Of a stretch of 64,000 nt of DNA, positions 44,759 to 52,734 are shown piece by piece. Position 1 is the first letter of the stretch. Each line of letters opens with the position of its first letter. The notes under the pieces were generated by a model. That model saw only the letters and a program-made list of their open reading frames with translations. It ran no database searches and had not been told where the DNA came from. Source of the DNA: Acidobacteriota bacterium (GTDB taxonomy: Bacteria > Acidobacteriota > Vicinamibacteria > Vicinamibacterales > UBA8438); contig WTFV01000254.1 in the NCBI GenBank assembly GCA_011523845.1, positions 3,740-67,739 on the forward strand, written 5' to 3'. Made by a program: the position numbers and the translations under genes.

Positions 44759-46134
44759 GACTCCGATCCTTCCTCTGACGGCGGCGGCACGCGCCGCACG
44801 GTGAGCACCATGCCGTCGACGGCGACCACCCGCACCCGATCGCCGCCGCCGATGTCGCCCCCCGGCCCGGCCGAAGCCGTCCAGATTTCACCCCGCGTCG
44901 AGACGCGGCCCCGACCGCCGGCGGGAATGGGGTCGAGCGCCAGCCCCTCCTGCTCGATCATGCCGTCCACCCCGGTCACCGCGCGGACCTGATGCGCCTT
45001 GAGCCCCAGCCGGGCGAGCGCCGCCGTGCCGAGACCGAGCACCAGCACCGTGAAGAGGATGAACGTCCAGCCGAGCTGCATTTCCGGCACGGGGGAATCG
45101 AACAGCATCACCGCGCCGAAGACCATGCTCGCCAGGCCGCTGACGGCCAGCAGACCGTAGGTCGGCGTGAACATCTCGATGACCAGCAGCACCATGCCGA
45201 ACAGGATCAGCAACAGGCCGACGTAGTTGATCGGCAGGATCTGGAACGCGAAGAAGGCGAGCAGCAGGCAGATCGCGCCGACGATGCCGGGCACCGCGGC
45301 CCCCGGATTCCACAGCTCGATGGTGAGCCCGAGGCTCCCGAGGCTGAAGAGGAGAACGGCGATCTGCGGGTGCGCGATCGCGCTCAGCAATCGCTGCCGC
45401 CAGCTCATCTCGACGGTCTCTATCGCGGCGTCCGCCGTCCGCAGCACTTCCAGGCTGCCGTCCCAGCGACGCACTTCCCGGCCGTCGAGCTGATCGAGCA
45501 GGTCGTCGAGATCCGCGGCAATCAGGTCGATGAGCGGCGGGTCGGCGTCGACCGCCTCGCGTTCGGTGAACGACAGGCTCTCGGTGACCGCCTTCTCGGC
45601 CAGCTCGACGTTGCGCTGCCGCTGGCTCGCGATCGACCGCGCGTAGGCCGCCACGTCGGAGGCCGCCTTCTCCGCCGCGGTCTCGTCCATCTCCGAACCG
45701 GTGCCGGATACCGGGTGCGCGGCGCCGATGTGCGTGCCCGGCGCCATCACCGCCACGTCCGCGGCGATCGTGATCAGGAAGCCGGCCGACGCGGCGCGGG
45801 TGCCGCTCGGGCCGACGTAGACGACGACCGGGGTCTCCGACTCGATGATGCGCGTGTTGATCTCGCGCGTCGAATCGACCAGTCCGCCGGGCGTCCGCAG
45901 CATCAGGACGACCAGGTCCGCGCCGGCCAGATCGGCCTCGTCCAGGGTCTGGCCGATGTACTCGGCCGACACGGGATGAATGAGCGCCTCGACCTCCATC
46001 GCGTAGACCACCGGTCGCCCACGCGGCTCCTCCTGTGCGCCGGACCACGCCGCGGCCAGCAGCATCAGCATCCAGCCGGCGGCGCTCCACCGGAGCAGGA
46101 GTCCAATCCGACGACGGGCCTGCCTGATCGACAT
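44755..46134 (-). CDS. NfeD-family membrane-bound ClpP-class serine protease
   Basis: The 459-residue protein has a signal or anchor helix (about 8-32) and a ClpP-like protease domain (VLMLRTPGGLVDSTREI, then GTRAASAGFLITIAADVAVM with the likely nucleophile Ser, and a Lys in ETAAEKAASDVAAYARS). Four to five membrane helices (about 265-390) and a C-terminal NfeD beta domain (GGRGRVSTRGEIWTA, GDRVRVVAVDGMVLTV) follow. The long NfeD form cleaves stomatin-type partners. Start at the ATG at 46134, before which a promoter candidate is seen. Confidence 0.93.
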   Translation of the reverse strand: MSIRQARRRIGLLLRWSAAGWMLMLLAAAWSGAQEEPRGRPVVYAMEVEALIHPVSAEYIGQTLDEADLAGADLVVLMLRTPGGLVDSTREINTRIIESETPVVVYVGPSGTRAASAGFLITIAADVAVMAPGTHIGAAHPVSGTGSEMDETAAEKAASDVAAYARSIASQRQRNVELAEKAVTESLSFTEREAVDADPPLIDLIAADLDDLLDQLDGREVRRWDGSLEVLRTADAAIETVEMSWRQRLLSAIAHPQIAVLLFSLGSLGLTIELWNPGAAVPGIVGAICLLLAFFAFQILPINYVGLLLILFGMVLLVIEMFTPTYGLLAVSGLASMVFGAVMLFDSPVPEMQLGWTFILFTVLVLGLGTAALARLGLKAHQVRAVTGVDGMIEQEGLALDPIPAGGRGRVSTRGEIWTASAGPGGDIGGGDRVRVVAVDGMVLTVRRVPPPSEEGSES

Positions 46135-46167
46135 GATCGGTCCCCTGGACGCGACTTCTACTCCCTC

Positions 46168-46196
46168 ACGGTAGCCGAGCCCCCGAACAGTGTCAA
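46168..46196 (-). promoter_or_regulatory. Candidate promoter for nfeD-slipin-SPOR-lnt-prfB
   Basis: A perfect TTGACA (46196-46191) is followed after 17 bases by TACCGT (46173-46168), a weak -10. The site lies 34-62 bases before the nfeD ATG in the 127-base divergent gap with mobA. A perfect -35 is notable in such GC-rich DNA. Confidence 0.42.
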
Positions 46197-46261
46197 CGGA
46201 TCCCGCGTCCCGGCCGCCGCCGGACGGACCACCGCACGGATCTGGTAAGGTTCGGTCGGCG

Positions 46262-46912
46262 ATGTCGACGGCGGCCATTCTCGCCGGCGGCCGGGCTCGC
46301 CGGTTCGGCGGCAGACCCAAGCTGCTGCTTCCCCTCGGCGACCGGCGCATCGTCGACCGCCTGCTGGCGGCGCTCGGAACGGTGGTCGATCAGGTGCTCA
46401 TCGTGGCGAACGACCGCGAAACGTACGCAGGACTCGGCGTGCCCGTGCATCCGGACGTGCTGGCCGGCGCCGGTCCTCTCGGCGGCGTGCACGCGGCCCT
46501 CGGCGCCTCGCCGTCGTCGCGAACGCTGGTGGTCGCCGGCGACATGCCGTTCCTGGACACGACGTTCCTCGCGCACCTGCTGCATGCCGGGGGAGCGGTG
46601 GACGTGGCGGTCCCGCGCACGCGCGACGGCTATCAGCCCCTCTGCGCGTGCTACCGGGCAGGGTGCGTCCCGCTCATCGAGCGCCGGATCGCGGCCGGGG
46701 CGCTGCGGCTGGGGGCGGCGGTGGACGCGATGCGGCGACACGAGCTGGGCGCAGACGAAATCGAACCGTTCGATCCGGACGGCACGCTCTTCTTCAACGT
46801 CAACACGCCGGCCGACCACGCGCGGGCGCTGGCGCTCGCGGCCTACCATGACAGGTGGCGCCCGCGCGCGCCGCTGCCGGGGTCACCCGGCGCCCGGGAG
46901 CACGGGCGATGA
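46262..46912 (+). CDS. mobA: Molybdenum cofactor guanylyltransferase MobA
   Basis: MobA adds GMP to molybdopterin. The 216-residue nucleotidyltransferase has the N-terminal loop ILAGGRARRFGGRPKLLLPL (L-A-G-G-x5-G-x2-K), the metal-binding Asp of VVAGDMPFLD and the late FFNVNTPADHARAL. I use the ATG at 46262, which gives the conserved MSTAAILAGG start. The stop overlaps the argS start as ATGA. No other molybdenum-cofactor gene is nearby. Confidence 0.9.
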   Translation: MSTAAILAGGRARRFGGRPKLLLPLGDRRIVDRLLAALGTVVDQVLIVANDRETYAGLGVPVHPDVLAGAGPLGGVHAALGASPSSRTLVVAGDMPFLDTTFLAHLLHAGGAVDVAVPRTRDGYQPLCACYRAGCVPLIERRIAAGALRLGAAVDAMRRHELGADEIEPFDPDGTLFFNVNTPADHARALALAAYHDRWRPRAPLPGSPGAREHGR

Positions 46913-48921
46913 TTCTGGGGATGCACGCGGCCGTGCGGTCGCGCGTCCGCGACGTGCTGGTGGAGCTGTACGGGCTCGAATCCGACCGGCTTCCGGACGT
47001 CGCGATCCAGTACCCGCCGGACCGCTCGCTGGGCGATCTCGGCGTCACCGTGGCGTTCGAGCTGGCGCGCGTGCTGCGCAAGGCCCCGCGGGCGATCGCG
47101 GCCGAGATCGTCGCTGCCCTCGGCCCCATCGAGGGCGTCACACGGGTCGAGCCGGCCCCCAACGGCTACGTCAACATCTTCCTCGACCGCACGCGCTTCG
47201 CCCGCGAGGCGCTCGCCGGGCCGGCGCCCCGACCGCAGGCCGACCGGGGCATCCGCAAGGCCATCGTCGAGCACACCGCGATCAACCCCAACAAGGCCGC
47301 ACACGTCGGCCACCTGCGCAACGCCGCGCTCGGCGACACCCTCGTGCGCCTGCTGCGATTCCTCGGCGTGCCGGTCGAGGTCCAGAACTACATCGACGAC
47401 ACCGGCGTCCAGGTGGCGGACGTCGTCGTCGGCTTCCGGCACCTGGAGCAACTGTCGCTGGAGGAGGTCGCCGCCCTCGCGGAACGGCCCCGCTTCGACT
47501 ACTACTGCTGGGATCTCTATGCGCGGGTCACCGCCTGGTACGAGGCGGATCCGGACCGGCTCGGGTTGCGGGCCGGCACACTGCACGACCTCGAGGCCGG
47601 CGCCGACCCCGCGGCGCGGTTCGGACGGCTGGTGGCCGATCGCATCGTCCGTTGCCACCTCGCCACGATGGCGCGGATGAACGTCGAGTACGACCTGCTG
47701 ACCTGGGAGGGCGACATCCTGCGCCTGCGCTTCTGGTCCCGCGCGTTCGACGTGCTCAAGGAAGCCGGCGCGGTGCGGCTCGAGACGACCGGCCACCAGG
47801 CCGGCTGCTGGGTCATGCCGCTCGACGGCGATGCGCCTCCCGAGGGCGGCGCGGACGCGGGCGAGGGGGGGCCGAAGTCGAAATCGAAGGTGATCGTGCG
47901 CTCGAACGGGACCGTCACCTACGTCGGCAAGGACATCGCGTACCAGTTCTGGAAGCTCGGGGTCCTGCAGCGCGACTTCCACTATCGCCCGCAAGGGGCG
48001 CAACGCTCCGGCCACCCGCTGTGGTCGACCACCTCCGACGCCGGCGAGCGCGCTGCACACGATCACGGGTTCGGAGAGGCGGACGCCGTCTACAACGTAA
48101 TCGACACGCGCCAAGCCTACCTGCAGCAACTCCTGAAGCAGGCGCTCACCGCCGTCGGCCGCGCCGCGGAGGCGGAGCGTTCCGTGCACGTGTCCTACGA
48201 GATGGTGGCGTTGTCGCCGGCGACGGCGCGCGCCCTCGGTCACGACCTCGATCCACAGGGCGATCGGCCCTTCGTCGAGGTGTCCGGCCGCAAGGGACTC
48301 GGCGTGAAGGCCGACGACCTCCTGGACCGGCTGACCGGGGCGGCCCGCCGCGAGGTGCTCGCGCGGCACGCCGACCTGGCGGCGGAAGGCGCCGAGGCCG
48401 ACGCCATCGCCACGGCCATCGCCACGGCCGCCATCCGCTACTTCATGATCAAGTACTCGCGCGGCAAGCTCATCGCGTTCGACATCGACGAGGCGCTGAG
48501 CTTCGAGGGCGAGAGCGGACCCTACGTGCAGTACGCCGCGGTGCGGGCGGCGAACATCCTGCGCAAGCTGTACGACCGCGACGGCCTGAACGACGAGGCG
48601 CTCGTCGCCGCGCTCGCCGCGCTGCCGGCCGAGCCGCTGGCGGCCGGCAGCGACGGGACCGCCGTCTGGGCCCTGCTGCTCGAAGCGGCGCGACTCGATG
48701 AAGTCGCCGACCAGTCGATCCGCGCCCTGGAGCTGTCCGTGCTCGCCAAGTACGCGTTCGGCCTCGCGCAGATGTTCAACACGTTCTACCACCGCAGCCC
48801 GGTCGTGGCCGAAGAGGACGAGCCGACCAGGCTCTGGCGCGCCGCGACCGTCCTGTACTGCCGCCTCCAGTTGACGCGCGCGCTGGCGCTGATGGGCTGC
48901 AGCGTGCCGCCGCGCATGTAG
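46909..48921 (+). CDS. argS: Arginyl-tRNA synthetase
   Basis: Class I synthetase of 670 residues. It has the N-terminal Add-1 domain (VAIQYPPDRSLGDLGVTVAF), HIGH as HVGH in INPNKAAHVGHLRNAALGD, and the loop equivalent to KMSKS in FVEVSGRKGLGVKADDLLD. A C-terminal DALR anticodon domain with FNTFYHRSPV ends LTRALALMGCSVPPRM. The ATG overlaps the mobA stop. An ATG four codons later is possible. A short Lys/Ser-rich insert (about 315-330) precedes the catalytic VTYVGKDIAYQFWK segment. Confidence 0.95.
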   Translation: MILGMHAAVRSRVRDVLVELYGLESDRLPDVAIQYPPDRSLGDLGVTVAFELARVLRKAPRAIAAEIVAALGPIEGVTRVEPAPNGYVNIFLDRTRFAREALAGPAPRPQADRGIRKAIVEHTAINPNKAAHVGHLRNAALGDTLVRLLRFLGVPVEVQNYIDDTGVQVADVVVGFRHLEQLSLEEVAALAERPRFDYYCWDLYARVTAWYEADPDRLGLRAGTLHDLEAGADPAARFGRLVADRIVRCHLATMARMNVEYDLLTWEGDILRLRFWSRAFDVLKEAGAVRLETTGHQAGCWVMPLDGDAPPEGGADAGEGGPKSKSKVIVRSNGTVTYVGKDIAYQFWKLGVLQRDFHYRPQGAQRSGHPLWSTTSDAGERAAHDHGFGEADAVYNVIDTRQAYLQQLLKQALTAVGRAAEAERSVHVSYEMVALSPATARALGHDLDPQGDRPFVEVSGRKGLGVKADDLLDRLTGAARREVLARHADLAAEGAEADAIATAIATAAIRYFMIKYSRGKLIAFDIDEALSFEGESGPYVQYAAVRAANILRKLYDRDGLNDEALVAALAALPAEPLAAGSDGTAVWALLLEAARLDEVADQSIRALELSVLAKYAFGLAQMFNTFYHRSPVVAEEDEPTRLWRAATVLYCRLQLTRALALMGCSVPPRM

Positions 48922-48930
48922 CCGTGAGAG

Positions 48931-49097
48931 CTACTCGCTCGAAGCGGGCGAGTGCCTGCGGTCCTGCCAACCCGTGATGCGCCCTGCAGGGGTTGCGAGG
49001 CGCCGCCGCGGATGTAAACGGCAGGCGGACGCTACTCGCCGGGAGCCGGCGAGTGCCTGCGGTCCTGCCACCCGGTGATGCGCCCTTCGAGGGTTGC
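48931..49097. repeat. Imperfect direct repeat of about 66 bases, offset 101
   Basis: Bases 48931-48996 and 49032-49097 are direct copies, roughly 85 percent identical by eye. Both contain GAGTGCCTGCGGTCCTGCCA. On the minus strand each encodes the end of the same small protein, GRITGWQDRRHSPA followed by SSE or PGE and a TAG stop. The right copy belongs to the intact 70-residue gene; the left copy is an orphan tail. Confidence 0.9.
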
Positions 49098-49244
49098 AAG
49101 CCGACGATCGACGTCGGCGACCGTGCCCGCGAGCTGGGCGACCGAGGCTGCGAGAGCTCCGATCCGGTTGTTCGTGTCGCGCCAGAGGTATATCACCACG
49201 CCGATCACGATGGCGGGAGAGAGGAAGTCGGTCCACGACGGCAT
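49032..49244 (-). CDS. Small membrane-anchored coiled-coil protein (70 residues)
   Basis: From an ATG at 49244 the product is MPSWTDFLSP, a membrane helix AIVIGVVIYLW (about 10-21), then a heptad-patterned segment (NRIGALAASVAQLAGTVADV, RRLATLEGRI) and a polar tail. No family is recognised. The layout is like small envelope or cell-division accessory proteins. Fragments of further copies flank it: a duplicated 5' end upstream and a duplicated 3' end downstream. Confidence 0.65.
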   Translation of the reverse strand: MPSWTDFLSPAIVIGVVIYLWRDTNNRIGALAASVAQLAGTVADVDRRLATLEGRITGWQDRRHSPAPGE

Positions 49245-49331
49245 CTTCGTTGCAGCGTTGCCTCGGCCGGATGCCGCACGTGGTGACCGAGCAGAGGAAG
49301 TCGGTCCACGACGGCATCTTCGTTGCAGCGT
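49221..49331. repeat. Perfect 38-base direct repeat, offset 73
   Basis: Bases 49221-49258 are repeated without change at 49294-49331. The unit begins GAGGAAGTCGGTCCACGACG and covers the start codon and first eight codons (MPSWTDFL) of the 70-residue gene, plus the bases just upstream. The upstream copy leads into unrelated sequence after Leu8, so only the intact copy continues into the coiled coil. Confidence 0.95.
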
Positions 49332-49378
49332 ACTACGCCCGCCGACGGGGGGCAACGGACTCCCGGGAACCGGCGGCG

Positions 49379-50134
49379 TCAGTCGAACGTCAGGCGCGGC
49401 AGCCTGAAGTGCTCGGCGAGCAGCCGGTCGGTCGCGGCCTCGAGCGCGCTCGCGAACGCGGCCGCGGGCATCCGGCTCCGAAACGGCTCCAGCGATCCCT
49501 GCGCCTCGGCCCGCAACCCGCGCAGCACGGCATCCCCCGCGTCGGCCCGCGCGGCGATCGGGAACCGGCCATCCAGCTCGGCCAACTGCTCGGTCACCCG
49601 CCGGCGCGCCTCGCCTCGCAGCGTCCTGCCGCCGGCGCGCGCGGCCTCGACGGCGGCGATCGATTCCTGCTGCAGGCTCCCGAGCGCCGCCCCGCCGGCC
49701 GGCGGGCTCCAGGCGGACAGACGGGCAGCGAGCTCGTCGAGATGCGCGGCCAGGGAGCGGCGACCGCGCGACCCGCGCACTCGTCCCGCCCCGGCGGCCT
49801 TCTCGACCTGCGACCCGGCGGTGGCTTCCTCGGCCGCGCGGGCCGCCGCGCCGACTCCAACCGCCCGCTTCCACTCTTCGAACAGGTCGAGCACGTCGGC
49901 CTCGCAGTACTCGATGCGGAGGGGACGCCGCTTCGGCCCCTTGGCGTAATAGCGCGCGTACCGCTGATCGATCGCGCGCTCGACGACGCCGAGCGGAATG
50001 CCCGCCGCCGCCCACTCGCAGACCATCTCGAAGGCCGGACCGACGATCCGGATGAGGTGGCCGTCGTTCTTGCGGCAGAGGTACGACTCGACCTCGCGAC
50101 ACAGTTCGCCTGGATCCATGCGCCCGGTCCGCAT
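49379..50134 (-). CDS. Conserved-looking hypothetical protein
   Basis: The product of about 251 residues has an N-terminal helical part (CREVESYLCRKNDGHLIRIV, FEMVCEWAAAGIPLGVVERAI, then RYYAKGPKRRPLRIEYCEAD). A low-complexity Ala/Gly/Arg middle (about 95-135) and a second helical part with AELDGRFPIAARADAGDAVL and ATDRLLAEHFRLPRLTFD follow. No known domain is apparent and no membrane segment is present. I give the ATG at 50134; a TTG at 50158 and an ATG at 50119 are alternatives. It follows coaX on the same strand. Confidence 0.75.
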   Translation of the reverse strand: MRTGRMDPGELCREVESYLCRKNDGHLIRIVGPAFEMVCEWAAAGIPLGVVERAIDQRYARYYAKGPKRRPLRIEYCEADVLDLFEEWKRAVGVGAAARAAEEATAGSQVEKAAGAGRVRGSRGRRSLAAHLDELAARLSAWSPPAGGAALGSLQQESIAAVEAARAGGRTLRGEARRRVTEQLAELDGRFPIAARADAGDAVLRGLRAEAQGSLEPFRSRMPAAAFASALEAATDRLLAEHFRLPRLTFD

Positions 50135-50173
50135 CACGAATCGAGCGTCCGGCGGCAATCGGCTGGCCGCCGA

Positions 50174-50968
50174 TCAGCCACCGGAACCGCCTCTTGCGAT
50201 GCGCTCCCAGACGAAGCGGAGACCGGCCAGCGTCAAATCCGGCTCCACGTGCTCGATCACCGCTGTCTCCGCCGCGATGTCCTCGGCCAGTCCGCCGGTC
50301 CCGATGCACACCGGTCGGGCGCCGCCCTCGATCTCGGCGCGCAGGCGGTGGATCATGCCTTCCACCATGGCGACGTAGCCATGGAAGAGTCCGGACTGCA
50401 TCGACGCCACGGTGCTGCGCCCGATGACCACGGCCGGCTTGCGGACCTCGACCCGCGGCAGTTGCGCGGCCCGTTGATACAGCGCGTCGGCCGAGATCTC
50501 GACGCCCGGACAGATCACGCCCCCGCGGTACTCGCCGGCCGCCGAGATCACGTCGAACGTGGTGGCCGTCCCGAAGTCGACGATCACGATCGGGCGCCCC
50601 GAGCCCCCGTACATCCGCACCGCCGCCACCCCGTTCACGAGGCGGTCCGCGCCCACCTCGGCGGGGTTCTCGTAGCCGATCGGCAGACCGGCGTTGCGGG
50701 CGTCGACCCGCAGCGCTTCCTGTCCGAGTCCGCGGGCGATCATGTCGGCAACGGCCCGCGTAAGGGTCGGCACGACCGACGACATCACGACGCCGTCGAT
50801 TCGTGCCGGATCGACGGCGTGCTCGGCGAACAGGCGGCTGACCAGCACCCACAGCTCGTCCGCCGTGCGATCGGGCAGGGTGGCGAGCCGCCAGCGGCGC
50901 TCCAGCGACGCGCCGGCAAAGAGCCCGAAGACGACGTTGGTGTTGCCGACGTCAATCGCAAGCAGCAT
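50174..50968 (-). CDS. coaX: Type III pantothenate kinase CoaX
   Basis: CoaX phosphorylates pantothenate, the first step to coenzyme A. The 264-residue protein of the actin-like ASKHA fold has the phosphate loop MLLAIDVGNTNVVFGLF, the pantothenate-site segment PAEVGADRLVNGVAAV, and VDFGTATTFDVISAAGEYRGG with the catalytic Asp. It ends with CIGTGGLAEDIAAET. The order birA-coaX is common. Confidence 0.96.
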   Translation of the reverse strand: MLLAIDVGNTNVVFGLFAGASLERRWRLATLPDRTADELWVLVSRLFAEHAVDPARIDGVVMSSVVPTLTRAVADMIARGLGQEALRVDARNAGLPIGYENPAEVGADRLVNGVAAVRMYGGSGRPIVIVDFGTATTFDVISAAGEYRGGVICPGVEISADALYQRAAQLPRVEVRKPAVVIGRSTVASMQSGLFHGYVAMVEGMIHRLRAEIEGGARPVCIGTGGLAEDIAAETAVIEHVEPDLTLAGLRFVWERIARGGSGG

Positions 50969-51052
50969 TCGTCAGACCCCGGCTGTCCGGGAGCCCGTGG
51001 CGAGCGTCGCGACGCCTTCGAACGGCGACGGAAGGCTCGGCCGACGGACACC

Positions 51053-51880
51053 TCACGGCTCCCACCGCACGACTCCTCCCACGATCCGCTCGGTCCCCCC
51101 GTCGCACGACACCAGCAGGGCGCCGTCGTCGTCGACGCCGGCGGTCACTCCGCGGCGGGCGATGCCTGCCGCCTCCCACGCCACCGCCGCGCCGCGACTG
51201 CTCGGCGACAGCGCACGCCAGCGCGCAACCACGAGGCCCTCTCCCTCGCCGGCCATCCGCCGGCGCCAGCGACGCAAGCGCACCAACAGGTCGGCGCAGA
51301 GCACCGCGCCGTCCACGCGCCGGCCCGCGAGCGACTCTATCGCCACCGCGCGTCCGACCAGCGCGGCAGGAAACGCGCGGGTCCGCACGTTGACACCGAT
51401 CCCGACCACCACGGCGACGTCCCCAGCGCTCTCGGCGGGCAGCGCCTCGGTCAGAATCCCCGCGATCTTGCGCCGCGGCGACAACGGCAGCGCCGCGGCG
51501 GCCGCCGTGGGCGCCGCGACGACGTCGTTCGGCCACTTGAGCTCCGCCGCCACGCTCGCCGTCTCCTGCACGGCCTCGGCCACCGCGACGCCCGCCAGCA
51601 AGGTAACCACCGGCGACTGGCGTCCCCGCAGAAGGACCGACATGTACAGGCCCGCACCCGGCGGCGAGTCCCATTCCCTGCCGCGCCGGCCGCGGCCGGC
51701 GGTCTGGCGGCCGGCCAGCACGACGGTCCCGTCCCCGGCTCCGGCCGCGGCCAGCGCCGCGGCCGTGTCGTTCGTCGACGCCAGCTCCGGGAAGTAGCGC
51801 ACGACGGTCCCGCCCAGCTCGGGGCGAGCGGCCAGCGCCGATGCCAGGTCCGAGGGCAACGCGGCGTGGGTCGCGGTCAT
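51053..51880 (-). CDS. birA: Biotin-[acetyl-CoA-carboxylase] ligase
   Basis: The 275-residue enzyme attaches biotin to carboxyl-carrier proteins. The biotinyl-AMP loop is AGRGRRGREWDSPPGAGLYM, followed by the catalytic LKWPNDVVA and, after an Ala-rich insert, KIAGILTEALPA and VVVGIGVNV. The N-terminal helix-turn-helix of the E. coli BirA repressor is absent, so this is the ligase-only type. It overlaps nadC as ATGA and lies 84 bases before coaX. Confidence 0.94.
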   Translation of the reverse strand: MTATHAALPSDLASALAARPELGGTVVRYFPELASTNDTAAALAAAGAGDGTVVLAGRQTAGRGRRGREWDSPPGAGLYMSVLLRGRQSPVVTLLAGVAVAEAVQETASVAAELKWPNDVVAAPTAAAAALPLSPRRKIAGILTEALPAESAGDVAVVVGIGVNVRTRAFPAALVGRAVAIESLAGRRVDGAVLCADLLVRLRRWRRRMAGEGEGLVVARWRALSPSSRGAAVAWEAAGIARRGVTAGVDDDGALLVSCDGGTERIVGGVVRWEP

Positions 51881-52734
51881 GACGCAGGCGCCATCTCGAA
51901 GCTGATGTCGACGGCCGCCGCCGAATGCGTGAGCGCACCGACCGACACGTACGTCGGACCCAGAGCGGCCAGCGCCGGCAGTCGCTCCAGCGTGACCCCG
52001 CCGGAGACCTCGGTGCGGGCCCGGCCCCGGCAACGGGCGATCGCCTCGCCGGTCTGCTCGTTCGACAGGTTGTCGATCAGCACGACGTCGGCCCCCGCGG
52101 CCAGCGCCTCGTCGACCTCCGCGAGGCTCTGCGCCTCGACCTCCACCGGCATGTCGCACCCGGCGGCGCGCGCGCGCGCCACCGCCGCGGCGACCGATCC
52201 GGCCAGGCGCACGTGGTTGTCCTTTATCAGCAGGCCGTCGCCGAGTCCGAACCGGTGGTTGGTCACGCCGCCGGCCCGGGCGGCGTACTTCTCGAGGGTG
52301 CGCAGCGCAGGAGTCGTCTTGCGGGTGTCGAGTATCGTCGTCCGGCCCGCCGCCGCGGCAACGTAGCGGCGCGCGCCGGTGGCGATCCCGGACAGGCGCT
52401 GGAGAAAGTTCAAGGCGGTCCGCTCGGCGCTCAGCAGCGCGACGGCGAGGCCCTCGACCGCGGCAATCACCTCGCCGGCGACGCACGATTCGCCGTCCCG
52501 GCGCCGCACGCTGACGACGGCCTCCGGATCCCGCTGCCGGAACACCTCGGCGGCGACCTCGATCCCGGCCAGCACGCACGCCTGCTTCGCGCGCAACTCG
52601 CCGCGGCCGCGCTGGTCTCCGGGCACCGTCGCGGCCGAGGTCACGTCGCCGTCCCGGAGGTCCTCCGCGAGAGCGCGGCGCACGATGTCCCGATAGTCGG
52701 CGGCGTCGAGCGGCGCAAGGGCCGCGGCGTTCAT
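51877..52734 (-). CDS. nadC: Nicotinate-nucleotide pyrophosphorylase (carboxylating)
   Basis: Converts quinolinate and PRPP to nicotinate mononucleotide. The 285-residue protein has an N-terminal sandwich domain (ALAEDLRDGDVTSAAT) and a barrel with NFLQRLSGIAT, ILDTRKTTPALRTLEKYA, GVTNHRFGLGDGLLIKDNHV, VEVEAQSLAEVDEAL and the late VSGGVTLERLPALA. These carry the phosphate-binding and quinolinate-binding residues. It overlaps the valS stop as ATGA. Confidence 0.96.
   Translation of the reverse strand: MNAAALAPLDAADYRDIVRRALAEDLRDGDVTSAATVPGDQRGRGELRAKQACVLAGIEVAAEVFRQRDPEAVVSVRRRDGESCVAGEVIAAVEGLAVALLSAERTALNFLQRLSGIATGARRYVAAAAGRTTILDTRKTTPALRTLEKYAARAGGVTNHRFGLGDGLLIKDNHVRLAGSVAAAVARARAAGCDMPVEVEAQSLAEVDEALAAGADVVLIDNLSNEQTGEAIARCRGRARTEVSGGVTLERLPALAALGPTYVSVGALTHSAAAVDISFEMAPAS

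Noticed and set aside
46841..48792. Long minus-strand frame opposite argS
   Set aside because: No domain, no ribosome site and repeated Val/Arg/Gly/Asp composition typical of an antisense frame. argS on the plus strand has all class I motifs.
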